Shown here: positions 19,448 through 27,946 of the stretch, piece after piece | How the letters are laid out: every line of letters starts with the position of its first letter | Position numbering within the stretch: the stretch's first letter is position 1 | Origin: UBA2336 sp046294915 | Lineage (GTDB): Bacteria; Bacteroidota; Bacteroidia; Cytophagales; Cyclobacteriaceae | Direction: 5' to 3' | DNA: 64,000 nucleotides | Assembly: GCA_046294915.1 (NCBI GenBank) | Contig: JBKBOE010000001.1 | Coordinates: 62,001-126,000 of the forward strand | The notes under the pieces: model-generated | Seen by the model: the letters and a program-made list of their open reading frames with translations, nothing else | Databases searched by the model: none | What the model was told of the DNA's origin: nothing | Program-made: the position numbers and the translations under genes

Positions 19448-20142
19448 TACAGGTTGGTTTTCCAGTTCGCATAAGCCGATGAAACTTTATTGAATAACTG
19501 CGAAGTGATGGTAAAATTTCCGTACCAGGCATATTCAAAGTAAAAGTTCAGTTCATTGAAGCCGGTACGCAGCCGCACATCGGTTAGTTCTTGCAGGTAA
19601 TCGTGGTTGGTTTTGCCGGGTTGCCAGTGTATGTAATGATGATCGGAAAGTAGTTTTAAAGCCTGCAGAAACACCAGCCGGATGGCCTGCCGGTATTGTT
19701 CGTGTTGAAGCGCCTGGTGGATAAGGTTTTCAAAATCAAGGCTGTGAATATCCTCGTCAATAACTCCGGCTTTGAGCGGAGCCTTTGTTTTGTAAAACAG
19801 GGTAAACGGGTCAACCTTAAGCAGCCGCATAGCTACATAAATAATGGCGATGAGCGCCAGTGTAACGATGAGTACCGCCACCCAGTTAGTTGTTGCTGCT
19901 GCACGCAGCAACGCGTTAAGAATTTGCTTCAGCCAGATTTTAAACCGCTCCCACAGGCTCATTACAGCGGGAGCCTGGGTGTAACTGAGTTCCGGATTAT
20001 TCTTGAGTTTCTCCAGCGTGCTTTTATCGAAACTCCGCCATTCTATGGCGCTGGTATCGGAAGGTGGCAAGGTTGTTCTTTGCAACGTGTTTGCAGCAGC
20101 CGAGGTGCAAAGCAGAAAAAATAAAATCCTAATACTGTTCAT
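19447..20142 (-). CDS. DUF4129 domain-containing protein
   Basis: 231 residues from the ATG at 20140-20142. A signal peptide or anchor (MNSIRILFFLLCTSAAA), an extracytoplasmic segment, one internal membrane helix (WVAVLIVTLALIAIIYVAMRLL, about residue 100), then the C-terminal DUF4129 domain (AIRLVFLQALKLLSDHHYIHW ... FEYAWYGNF). The start overlaps the preceding gene by 14 bases. In other bacteria DUF4129 is found beside MoxR/DUF58 and transglutaminase-like proteins; here it lies between DUF4350 and an unassigned membrane protein. Confidence 0.85.
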   Translation of the reverse strand: MNSIRILFFLLCTSAAANTLQRTTLPPSDTSAIEWRSFDKSTLEKLKNNPELSYTQAPAVMSLWERFKIWLKQILNALLRAAATTNWVAVLIVTLALIAIIYVAMRLLKVDPFTLFYKTKAPLKAGVIDEDIHSLDFENLIHQALQHEQYRQAIRLVFLQALKLLSDHHYIHWQPGKTNHDYLQELTDVRLRTGFNELNFYFEYAWYGNFTITSQLFNKVSSAYANWKTNL

Positions 20143-21118
20143 CCTTTGGTTGTGAAACAGGCGTTTGACCGATGGTATCAATTTGCGTAAGAAGACCCCG
20201 GGCTTCCTTCAATTCAACCAGGTTAAAATACTGGAAAGCCAGGGCGAGCAGAGGAATCGAATACAGGACAAAACTGGTGATGAAATACAAGGTCATAAAA
20301 ACCGTATTAATCAGTTCGCTGATGAATGACGGCTCGGCCACCGGCCCACCTTCGAGGCTGTGCATCATGCTGATTAAAAAGTTTATATACCAGGGAATTA
20401 AAAAGGCCGAAGCAATAGTGCTTTGAATAATGGAGGCCACCAGCAGTAAACCGAACGTACTCCACCACTTATCGCGAACAAGTTTGAAGCAACGGGAAAC
20501 CGCCTGGAAGAAACCGGTTTTTTCCCATGCCCGTACAATGAACAACAGCGACAGGGCCACCACCAGGTAAATAAAACCACATACGGTGGCAATGCCAACC
20601 AATATACCCAGGTAAACTGAAAGAACTCCGGCTCCGGTGGTTGCGAGAAGAATCAATAGGTATCCTGCGAGCAACAACAACCAATATAACAGGGTAGTGC
20701 CAAAATACATGGGCAGCGTATTGCGTACCCTGTCCCAGATAACATCTACTTCAATTTTATTGCTTTTAGTGGTATTATATTCCAGCATATAATTGTTCAC
20801 CACCGAAACGATCACCACAAAGCTTGCCAGCATCAGCAGGATGGCGCCCGCTATTTGTATCCAGAGAATGGGTGAGGTCAGGTAATCAACCATTACCTCC
20901 GGATTACCTTTATTTTGGCTGAAGCCTAAAACAAATTTGAAATACCCGGAGTATAAGTTGCCGGCAAGAATACTGCCGATAAGCATGGGTGGGCCGGCAA
21001 TAAACAGCAGGCATTTGGTGAGGGGCTTAAAATTCTGTTTGATGAACTCAAACGTGGCGTTGAGTTTTTTGCTGAAGTCACGGGTTTGCTGGAATTCAAT
21101 CGGGACGAAGGTTTGCAT
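20129..21118 (-). CDS. Multi-pass membrane protein of the MoxR/SpoIIM block, unassigned
   Basis: 329 residues from the ATG at 21116-21118, overlapping the SpoIIM-like stop by 23 bases; a TTG start ten codons earlier is possible. About six to seven hydrophobic segments follow an N-terminal cytoplasmic part (about 1-35), including MLIGSILAG, LWIQIAGAILLMLASFVVIV, LLYWLLLLAGYLLILL and ITSFVLYSIPLLALAFQYF. The body resembles the multi-pass membrane domain fused to some glycerophosphodiesterases, but no catalytic residues are evident. Conserved position between spoIIM and DUF4129 genes suggests a membrane subunit of the same complex; that is inference. Confidence 0.75.
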   Translation of the reverse strand: MQTFVPIEFQQTRDFSKKLNATFEFIKQNFKPLTKCLLFIAGPPMLIGSILAGNLYSGYFKFVLGFSQNKGNPEVMVDYLTSPILWIQIAGAILLMLASFVVIVSVVNNYMLEYNTTKSNKIEVDVIWDRVRNTLPMYFGTTLLYWLLLLAGYLLILLATTGAGVLSVYLGILVGIATVCGFIYLVVALSLLFIVRAWEKTGFFQAVSRCFKLVRDKWWSTFGLLLVASIIQSTIASAFLIPWYINFLISMMHSLEGGPVAEPSFISELINTVFMTLYFITSFVLYSIPLLALAFQYFNLVELKEARGLLTQIDTIGQTPVSQPKDEQY

Positions 21119-22061
21119 GACGGGCCAGTTTGGTTGGGTAAAGAACAAAGTAATACAGAATCAGCCAAGCCGACAACCCGATAATCAGGATCTTTAGAGG
21201 CACCGGCATAAAGGTGTAGCGTGTAATAAAGGATTCGATAAAGCCGGCAATAATAAATAACGGGATAAGACCCATAACGATTTTTAATCCCCGTTTAACT
21301 CCTTCTTTAAAGGCGTACAGGCGCGGGTACGTTCCGGGAAACAAAAAGCTGTTGCCCATAACAAAGCCCGCGGCACCGGCAATGACTATCGAAGATAACT
21401 CAATGGTGCCGTGCAGCATAATTACCGAAAGGGAATGGGCCAGCAGGTCTTCTTTGTAAAAAAAGGCAAGAAAGGCACCCACCATAATGCCGTTCTGAAA
21501 CAGGATGAGCCCCGTGCCGAATGAAAAGAACAAGCCGGCAACAAAAGTCACCATCGAAACGCGGATGTTGTTAAAGGTGATGGTAAAAAACATATCGGCT
21601 TGTTGCATGTTGCCATATACGGCCATCGGATTTCCGCTTTTAATGTTTTCGATCGTCATATTCACATACCCATCGCCCAGAATAAGCCGTACAAAGGTTT
21701 CGTCATGAATGGCCGATACAGCTCCGATGACCCCGGCAAGAACAAAAATGATAAGAGCGTAAAGCATTTGCCTGCGCGAGTGGTACATCAGTAAAGGCAC
21801 TTCGTACTTCCAAAAGGTGATGAACCGGTTGCGTTCTTCTTTTTTGTTTTTGTAAATCTCCAGGTGGATTTTCGAGGCAAGCGAATTGAGGTATTGGGTT
21901 ACCCGGCTGTTGGGATACTGCGTACGCGCAAACGACAGGTCATCGGTAAGCTGGATAAAAATCTCCGCCAGCCGGTCGGGGTGAGGCCGCTGGCTTTGAA
22001 GATCTTGCTCAATGGCCTGCCACCGTTGCTGGTTTCGATGTACAAAAGCGGCTTCGCGCAT
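21096..22061 (-). CDS. Stage II sporulation protein M-like membrane protein (SpoIIM/DUF95)
   Basis: 321 residues. A soluble N-terminal helical part (about 1-95) precedes roughly five membrane segments, with ITFNNIRVSMVTFVAGLFF and LFQNGIMVGAFLAFFY followed by HGTIELSSIVIAGAAG, the conserved SpoIIM core. In Bacillus SpoIIM joins the engulfment machinery with SpoIID and SpoIIP. No sporulation genes are seen here, and in Bacteroidota the gene accompanies RDD and MoxR genes. It heads the block 22061-15903. Confidence 0.88.
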   Translation of the reverse strand: MREAAFVHRNQQRWQAIEQDLQSQRPHPDRLAEIFIQLTDDLSFARTQYPNSRVTQYLNSLASKIHLEIYKNKKEERNRFITFWKYEVPLLMYHSRRQMLYALIIFVLAGVIGAVSAIHDETFVRLILGDGYVNMTIENIKSGNPMAVYGNMQQADMFFTITFNNIRVSMVTFVAGLFFSFGTGLILFQNGIMVGAFLAFFYKEDLLAHSLSVIMLHGTIELSSIVIAGAAGFVMGNSFLFPGTYPRLYAFKEGVKRGLKIVMGLIPLFIIAGFIESFITRYTFMPVPLKILIIGLSAWLILYYFVLYPTKLARHANLRPD

Positions 22062-22102
22062 ACGTCAGGGGTGTCCCATCTTGCCGGTAGCGGAAAAGAC
22101 AG

Positions 22103-23350
22103 TTACTTTTCAGCGACCTCCATTACTTTATTCCATACCCGCCACACGTTCTGATAACAGATTTTCGCAATGTCATCGGGTGAGTAGCCTCTGCGCAGCA
22201 GTTCGGCAATGAGGTTGGGGTATTGCGATACATCTTTTAAGCCTGTGGGCAGGCTGTCGCCCACGCCATCGTAATCCGAACCGATGCCCACGTGGTCAAT
22301 GCCGGCCAGTTGTACAACACGGTCAATGTGGTTGGCAACGGTTTTTACATCGGCATAAAGCGAAGGGTTTTCTTTGCGGAACTCTTCAATCACCGGTTTA
22401 GCGGCTTCATCGCGCCACGACAGGTTTTTTTCTTTCAGCAAAGCCATCAGTTTCTTCCGGTTATCGTCATTCTGTTTTGAAACTGCCGAATCGAGGAATG
22501 TGGATCCGAAGTTAATCTGGATAACTCCTCCATTTTGCTTCAGCGCCTTCACCATATCATCGGCCATATTGCGCTGCCATCCGGGGGTGAAATAGCGTAG
22601 CGATGAGTGCGAGGCGATTACCGGTGCTTTGGTAATTTTCAAAACATCGTAAAACGTGCTGTCGGATACATGCGAAATATCCACCATAATGCCCACGCGG
22701 TTCATTTCTTTTACCACCTGCTCGCCAAACGGGCTGAGGCCCTTCCAGGTATTGAGCGTATCGTAGGAGGAATCGCAAATCTGGTTGTCTTTGCCGTGCG
22801 TGAGGGTTATGTAGCGGATGCCGCGGTCGAAGAAATATTTTACGTTGGCAATGTCGTTGCCGATGGGTGCACCATTTTCCATGCCCATAGGCAGTGAAAT
22901 TTTTCCAGCATTGAAATTCGCATCGGCTTCGGCCGGTGTGTTGGCCAGGCCAAATTTATCGGGGTGGGCAGCTGCAATACCTCGCACCATATCAATGAGC
23001 GAATCGGCCAACGCCTTTCCCATATCAGGCTGGAGTTGGTAGCTTGAGGGTATATAAATAGACATGAAGGGCGCATCGAGCCCGCCTTTTTTGGCGCGCT
23101 CGTAGTCAAAATCGCCTTCGGTAGTGCTTATGGGTATGCCCAGGTATTCGCGTTCGAGGCGAAACTTCGAAACTTTTAATCGATAGGGCAGGTCAACGTG
23201 CCCATCGGTAATGATATAGGCATGAGCCAGCGAATCGGCAACTTTTGCCAGTTGTTCATCCGGAAGTTTGGTGTAATCTGTTTTTTCGCGGGTTGCGCAA
23301 GCGGCCAGCAGAAGAAGTGCTGCCAGCCTGAAATGTTTTGTAATTTGCAT
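22103..23350 (-). CDS. M19 membrane dipeptidase, lipoprotein
   Basis: 415 residues. The lipobox LLLAAC gives an acylated Cys at residue 19. M19 (renal dipeptidase) motifs: ITDGHVDLP (zinc HxD, near 49), GMENG (bridging Glu, near 157), DISHVSD and IASHSSLRYF (zinc His), and GIGSDYDGVGD (near 355). It hydrolyses dipeptides, including D-containing or dehydro-dipeptides, outside the inner membrane. It ends 41 bases before the spoIIM-like start on the same strand, so it may be the first gene of that operon. The divergent RDD gene begins 45 bases away. Confidence 0.93.
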   Translation of the reverse strand: MQITKHFRLAALLLLAACATREKTDYTKLPDEQLAKVADSLAHAYIITDGHVDLPYRLKVSKFRLEREYLGIPISTTEGDFDYERAKKGGLDAPFMSIYIPSSYQLQPDMGKALADSLIDMVRGIAAAHPDKFGLANTPAEADANFNAGKISLPMGMENGAPIGNDIANVKYFFDRGIRYITLTHGKDNQICDSSYDTLNTWKGLSPFGEQVVKEMNRVGIMVDISHVSDSTFYDVLKITKAPVIASHSSLRYFTPGWQRNMADDMVKALKQNGGVIQINFGSTFLDSAVSKQNDDNRKKLMALLKEKNLSWRDEAAKPVIEEFRKENPSLYADVKTVANHIDRVVQLAGIDHVGIGSDYDGVGDSLPTGLKDVSQYPNLIAELLRRGYSPDDIAKICYQNVWRVWNKVMEVAEK

Positions 23351-23394
23351 GGCGTTGAAGTTTGATTTTGAAAGATTACTGATTTTTTGAAGGG

Positions 23395-24108
23395 ATGCAA
23401 ACCGTTACCATACGAACGACCCAGAATGTGGTGATTCAGTATCCGGCTGCCAGCCTGGGCGACCGGATTTTTGCCTATCTGATTGACCTGGCTATTATTA
23501 TTGCCTATTTTATTTTGATGGCGTTCGCGATTAGTTATCTGGGTATTTCTTCTTCCTTAGCACTTTTTATAACGCTGTTTATTATCCCTCCTTTTCTCTA
23601 CCATGTATTGTTTGAAATTTTTATGAATGGTCAGAGTCCGGGCAAGAAGCAAATGGGCATTAAAGTAGTGCGTTTGGATGGCACTCCGCCTACCATCGGT
23701 AACTATATCATCCGATGGCTGCTGCGCCTGATTGAAATAGACCTCATGTCGGGGGCAATCGCTATGCTCACTATTGCCATCAGCGGCAAAGGTCAGCGGT
23801 TGGGCGACCTGGCCGCAGGCACAGCCGTAGTTAAACTGGTTAAGCAACGCGAAGTCACAGCCAGCGAAGTATTCACACCGCCAGATGAAACGTATGTACC
23901 GGTGTTTCACCAGGCGGTTCAATTGAACGATCGGGATATCGAACTCATCCGGCAGGCGCTGGAGGTAAACCGGACTACCGGTAACGACCGCCCGATGCAA
24001 CGGGTAACTGAAAAAATTAAATCGTTGCTGGGCATCCAAACCGATATGCCCCCTGTGAAATTTCTGTACACCATCGTAAAAGACTACAGTCACATTACTT
24101 CGAAGTGA
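23395..24108 (+). CDS. RDD family membrane protein
   Basis: 237 residues. The RDD domain has its Arg-Asp residues in SLGDRIFAYLIDLAI (near residue 22), then FEIFMNGQSPGKKQMGIKVV and GQRLGDLAAGTAVV. Three to four membrane helices lie in residues 20-150, followed by a soluble tail of about 85 residues with RQALEVNRTTGND. RDD proteins are poorly understood; some act in Na+/H+ exchange. It is divergent from the dipeptidase/SpoIIM block and is probably functionally linked to it, as this pairing recurs in the phylum. The stop overlaps the next ATG (TGATG). Confidence 0.9.
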   Translation: MQTVTIRTTQNVVIQYPAASLGDRIFAYLIDLAIIIAYFILMAFAISYLGISSSLALFITLFIIPPFLYHVLFEIFMNGQSPGKKQMGIKVVRLDGTPPTIGNYIIRWLLRLIEIDLMSGAIAMLTIAISGKGQRLGDLAAGTAVVKLVKQREVTASEVFTPPDETYVPVFHQAVQLNDRDIELIRQALEVNRTTGNDRPMQRVTEKIKSLLGIQTDMPPVKFLYTIVKDYSHITSK

Positions 24109-24374
24109 TGGAAAAATATCCGGTGTACACCAGGGCACAACTGGCGCTGCGCAATGGCCGGGATAAACCCGAGGTGTGGGTTGCTTACAAGGGAATGATC
24201 TATGAAGTTACCCACTCGCGCTTATGGAAAACCGGAACACATTATGAGCATTGGGCCGGGCAAGACCTGACAGCCGAGTTACCAGATGCCCCGCATACTG
24301 ATAAGGTGTTTGATAAGTTCAAGGTAATTGGCAGATTGGAGTCGTTCTGCGACTTTAAGCCGGAGAACGACTGA
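24108..24374 (+). CDS. Cytochrome b5-like heme-binding domain protein
   Basis: 88 residues from the ATG at 24108-24110, one base overlapping the RDD stop. Pattern: YTRAQLALRNGRDKPEVWVA, YKGMIYEVTHSRLWKTGTHY, then HWAGQDLTAELPDAPH and KVIGRL. The two His in EHWAG and DAPH sit where the heme ligands fall in small prokaryotic cytochrome b5-like proteins. It has no signal peptide. The fold assignment is good, heme binding likely, partner unknown. Confidence 0.82.
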   Translation: MEKYPVYTRAQLALRNGRDKPEVWVAYKGMIYEVTHSRLWKTGTHYEHWAGQDLTAELPDAPHTDKVFDKFKVIGRLESFCDFKPEND

Positions 24375-24385
24375 CTGTAAAAAAC

Positions 24386-25234
24386 ATGATCCTGATAGCC
24401 GACAGTGGAGCTTCTAAAACCGATTGGCGCATCATTGGCAACAACGGTGCCATTGAACAGGCGCAATCTATAGGGTATAACCCGTATTATCAGCCCATCG
24501 GGCAATTCGAAACTGAAATACGCGAAGTGGTGCTGCCGCAAATCAAACAGCCGATTAGCGAAATTTATTATTATGGCACAGGATGTTCATCCGACCGGAA
24601 CCGGCAACTGATTCGCGATGTGCTTCAACGGTACTTTGCCAATGCCTATATAGAAATTTGGCACGATCTGGAAGCTGCCGCACGCGCCTTGTGTGGAAGA
24701 GAAGAAGGAATTGCATGCATCCTCGGTACGGGCGCCAACTCCTGTTACTACGATGGAAAAAAAATTGTAGCGAACGTTACCTCGCTGGGCTATGTGTTGG
24801 GCGATGAAGGGTCGGGCGCCTGGATGGGCAAATGCATTTTAGGTGATTACCTGCGAAAAGATTTGCCCCCCAAACTCTGGGACCAGTTTAAAAAACGGTT
24901 TCCTATGGACCGCGATGAAATTCTGAACCGGGTGTATAGCCAGGATATGCCCAGCCGGTTTCTGGGCAGTTTTTCACACTTTATTTTTCAGCACCTGAAG
25001 GAACCCTATTGCTACAAGCTGGTGTATAAAGGGTTTAGTGAATTTTTTGAAAAAAACATTTTAAAGTACGACCGTGCCCCGGAATTGAAAGTTCATTTTG
25101 TAGGGTCGGTAGCTTTTTATTTCAGCGATGTGCTGCGCCAGGTGGCAAGTGATAAAGGAATAACTGTAAAAAACATTCTGGAAAGTCCGATTGCCGGATT
25201 AACGTTGTACCATCAAACCAAAGCTGCCAGCTAA
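24386..25234 (+). CDS. BadF/BadG/BcrA/BcrD-type sugar kinase (GlcNAc or MurNAc kinase-like)
   Basis: 282 residues. ASKHA-fold kinase motifs: ILIADSGASKTDWRII at the N-terminus (phosphate 1), GTGCSSDRNR, CILGTGANSCYYDG (phosphate 2, near residue 115) and LGYVLGDEGSGAWMGK. This is the N-acetylglucosamine kinase type of the BadF family. A MurNAc kinase (MurK) of related type is known beside murQ in Tannerella. The stop overlaps the murQ start (TAATG), so the likely role is phosphorylating MurNAc and/or GlcNAc for MurQ and NagB. Choice of sugar is inference. Confidence 0.85.
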   Translation: MILIADSGASKTDWRIIGNNGAIEQAQSIGYNPYYQPIGQFETEIREVVLPQIKQPISEIYYYGTGCSSDRNRQLIRDVLQRYFANAYIEIWHDLEAAARALCGREEGIACILGTGANSCYYDGKKIVANVTSLGYVLGDEGSGAWMGKCILGDYLRKDLPPKLWDQFKKRFPMDRDEILNRVYSQDMPSRFLGSFSHFIFQHLKEPYCYKLVYKGFSEFFEKNILKYDRAPELKVHFVGSVAFYFSDVLRQVASDKGITVKNILESPIAGLTLYHQTKAAS

Positions 25235-26042
25235 TGCCCCGTAAAAGTTCAAGCATTACCGAATCACCCTCGTACTACGACCGGCTCGAGCGTATGAGCA
25301 TTCGTGAATTGTTGAAGAACATTAATAAGGAAGATAAGACGGTGCCACTGGCTGTTGAAAGGGTAATTCCGAAAATTGAAAAACTGGTTGCCCTCATTGT
25401 GCGGAAGATGAAAACGGGCGGAAGACTTTTTTACATTGGGGCGGGTACCAGCGGCCGGCTCGGCATTGTAGATGCCAGCGAAATACCGCCTACCTATGGC
25501 ATGCCGCAGGGTCGGGTAATCGGCTTGATTGCCGGTGGCGATAAGGCCATCCGCAAAGCGGTAGAGCATGCTGAAGATGATTCGCAACAGGCCTGGAAAG
25601 ATTTAAAGAAGTTCAAAATCTGCAGGAAAGATGTGCTCATCGGCATTGCGGCATCGGGCCGTACGCCCTATGTGGTGGGCGGGTTACGCGATGCGCGCAA
25701 AAACAAAATTGCTACCGNNNNNNNNNNGGCAGCGAAATGGTGCAGTTTGCCGATTACCCGATTGAGGTGATTGTGGGCCCCGAGTTTGTTACCGGCAGCA
25801 CCCGCATGAAAGCGGGCACTGCGCAAAAGCTGGTACTCAACATGATTTCCACCACCACCATGGTTAAACTTGGACGCGTAAAGGGCAACAAAATGGTAGA
25901 CATGCAACTTACCAACAACAAGCTGATCAGCCGCGGTACGCGTATGATTATGGAGGAACTGGGGATTGACCCGCAAAAAGCCTTGGCTTTATTACATAAA
26001 TTTGGTTCGGTACGCAAAGCCATTGAGGCTGAAAAACGTTAG
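25234..26042 (+). CDS. murQ: N-acetylmuramic acid 6-phosphate etherase, interrupted by assembly gap
   Basis: The 5' part (25234-25717, 161 codons) carries GAGTSGRLGIVDASEIPPTY and GIAASGRTPYVVGGL; the 3' part (25728-26042) carries GPEFVTGSTRMKAGTAQKL and VDMQLTNNKL. Together they match MurQ, a SIS-fold lyase that removes D-lactate from MurNAc-6-phosphate. Ten Ns (25718-25727) separate them, and the two parts are in different frames if the gap is counted as ten. The true gap must be 2 mod 3; by comparison with MurQ about 20 bases (roughly the residues GCITCNK) are missing. This is an assembly artefact, not a real frameshift. TAATG overlap joins it to the kinase. Confidence 0.93.
25718..25727. 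other. Assembly gap of 10 N within murQ
   Basis: Ten Ns. The reading frame on either side requires an actual length of 2 mod 3, so ten is a placeholder. Flanking sequence on both sides belongs to the same gene, which argues that the scaffold join is right. Confidence 0.99.
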
Positions 26043-26044
26043 GT

Positions 26045-27946
26045 ATGATTTCACAAAACCCCGAAAAGATTCCCGTAAATATCTTTTCATCATCCGAAGA
26101 GGCATCGGTATTCGTGGCCAACGAAATTGCTGCCCTGATTAAATCGCGCCAGCGCGAAAAAAAACCATGTGTGCTCGGTTTGGCCACCGGCTCAACACCC
26201 ACCCGGGTGTACGATGAACTGGTAACGCTGCACAAAAGGAAAGGGCTTAGTTTTAAAAATGTGTACACCTTTAACCTGGATGAGTACTACCCCATGCACC
26301 CCGATTCGCTTCAGAGCTACGTGCGGTTTATGCGCGAGCACCTGTTCGATCATATTGACATTCCTGCAAAAAATATTCACATACCGGATGGCACGATAGC
26401 AAAAGATAAGGTGTCGGCATTCTGTAAAAACTATGAAAAGAAAATCCAGGATTTAGGCGGCATCGATATTCAGATTCTGGGCATAGGCCGCACCGGCCAT
26501 ATTGGTTTTAATGAGCCCGGTTCCACCGAAAAATCGTTTACCCGGCTCATCACCCTCGACCATGTTACCCGCATGGATGCCGCCAGCGATTTTTTTGGTG
26601 AAGAGAACGTTCCGCGCAAAGCCATTACCATGGGTGTTGGCACCATCCTCAAAGCCAGGCGTATTGTATTGATGGCCTGGGGCGAGGGAAAAGCATCCAT
26701 CATCCAGAAGGCTGTAGAGGGGCCGGTTACCGATCAGAATCCGTCATCGTTTTTACAAAATCATCCGAATGCGTTGGTTGTACTGGATGAAGCCTCATCT
26801 TCTGAACTCACCAGAATCAAAACACCTTGGCTGCTGGATGAAGTGGAAAAATGGAATGATAAACTTGTACGGAAGGCAGTTGTCTGGTTAAGTCAAACGG
26901 TAAACAAGCCCGTGCTTAAGCTCACTAACAACGATTATACTGAGCATGGCATGGGCGATATTATTACCGAGTACGGTTCGGCCTACCAGGTAAACATCAA
27001 AATATTCAATGAATTGCAGCACACCATCACCGGCTGGCCGGGCGGTAAACCTCATGCTGATGATACGCACCGACCTGAACGGGCAAAGCCCTTCCCTAAA
27101 CGCGTGGTTATTTTCTCCCCGCATCCGGATGACGATGTGATTTCCATGGGAGGAACCTTCATCCGGCTGGTTGACCAGGGGCATGAGGTACACGTAGCCT
27201 ACCAGACTTCGGGCAACATTGCCGTGTTCGATGATGATGTGATCCGCTTTGCGGATTTTGTGAACGATTTCAGTGAATCATTCAAACTTAACAAATCGGC
27301 CAGTGAAAAGCTGCTGAAGCAGATAACAACAACATTAAAGAAAAAGAAGCCCGCCCAGGTGGATAGCCCGGAGGTGATGCAGATAAAAGGATTAATCAGA
27401 AGGGGGGAGGCCAAAGCAGCGTGCCGGTATGTGGGTATTCCCGAAAGCAACATTCACTTTTTGGATATGCCGTTTTATGAAACCGGTAAAGTGAAGAAGA
27501 AACCCCTGGGCGAAGAGGACATCCGAATTATTATGGAATTGCTTGAAGCCATAAAGCCGCATCAGGTTTATGCTGCTGGCGATCTTTCCGATCCGCACGG
27601 CACACACCGGGTTTGTCTGGCCGCTATTTTTAAAGCTATTGAGCGGCTCAGAAAGAAATCGTGGATGAAGCAATGCTATGTGTGGCTTTACCGCGGTGCC
27701 TGGCAGGAGTGGGATATTGACCAGATTGAAATGGCTGTACCACTTAGTCCGGATGAATTGCTGCGCAAGCGCAAAGCCATTTTTAAGCATCAGTCGCAAA
27801 AGGACAGCGCCTTGTTTCCGGGTACGGATCAGCGCGAGTTTTGGGTACGGGCTGAAGACCGGAACCATGCTACGGCCGCTGCCTATAACAAACTCGGTTT
27901 GGCTGATTACGAAGCCATGGAAGCGTTTGTCCGTTACCGGTTTTGA
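26045..27946 (+). CDS. nagB: Glucosamine-6-phosphate deaminase fused to a PIG-L-type deacetylase domain
   Basis: 633 residues. The N-terminal NagB domain (about 1-270) has GLATGSTPTRVYDEL, FNLDEYYPM, GIGRTGHIGFNEPGS and ITMGVGTILKARRIV, all NagB catalytic motifs. After a linker (about 270-355) comes a PIG-L/LmbE-like domain (about 360-630), with zinc motif SPHPDDDVISMGG and a downstream GDLSDPHGTHRVC (HxxH-type). NagB turns glucosamine-6-phosphate into fructose-6-phosphate and ammonia. PIG-L domains remove acetyl groups from GlcNAc-containing molecules. This fusion is known in Bacteroidota, though what the second domain does is unsettled. It follows murQ by two bases. Confidence 0.93.
   Translation: MISQNPEKIPVNIFSSSEEASVFVANEIAALIKSRQREKKPCVLGLATGSTPTRVYDELVTLHKRKGLSFKNVYTFNLDEYYPMHPDSLQSYVRFMREHLFDHIDIPAKNIHIPDGTIAKDKVSAFCKNYEKKIQDLGGIDIQILGIGRTGHIGFNEPGSTEKSFTRLITLDHVTRMDAASDFFGEENVPRKAITMGVGTILKARRIVLMAWGEGKASIIQKAVEGPVTDQNPSSFLQNHPNALVVLDEASSSELTRIKTPWLLDEVEKWNDKLVRKAVVWLSQTVNKPVLKLTNNDYTEHGMGDIITEYGSAYQVNIKIFNELQHTITGWPGGKPHADDTHRPERAKPFPKRVVIFSPHPDDDVISMGGTFIRLVDQGHEVHVAYQTSGNIAVFDDDVIRFADFVNDFSESFKLNKSASEKLLKQITTTLKKKKPAQVDSPEVMQIKGLIRRGEAKAACRYVGIPESNIHFLDMPFYETGKVKKKPLGEEDIRIIMELLEAIKPHQVYAAGDLSDPHGTHRVCLAAIFKAIERLRKKSWMKQCYVWLYRGAWQEWDIDQIEMAVPLSPDELLRKRKAIFKHQSQKDSALFPGTDQREFWVRAEDRNHATAAAYNKLGLADYEAMEAFVRYRF

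Noticed and set aside
21096..22061. Sporulation, suggested by the SpoIIM name
   Set aside because: No other sporulation genes; SpoIIM-like proteins are widespread in non-sporing bacteria beside RDD and MoxR genes.
23557..24138. Minus-strand open frame of 193 codons opposite the RDD gene
   Set aside because: Antisense of a complete RDD protein with no domain or ribosome site of its own.
25234..26042. murQ as a true pseudogene
   Set aside because: The break coincides with the N gap and both flanks are intact.
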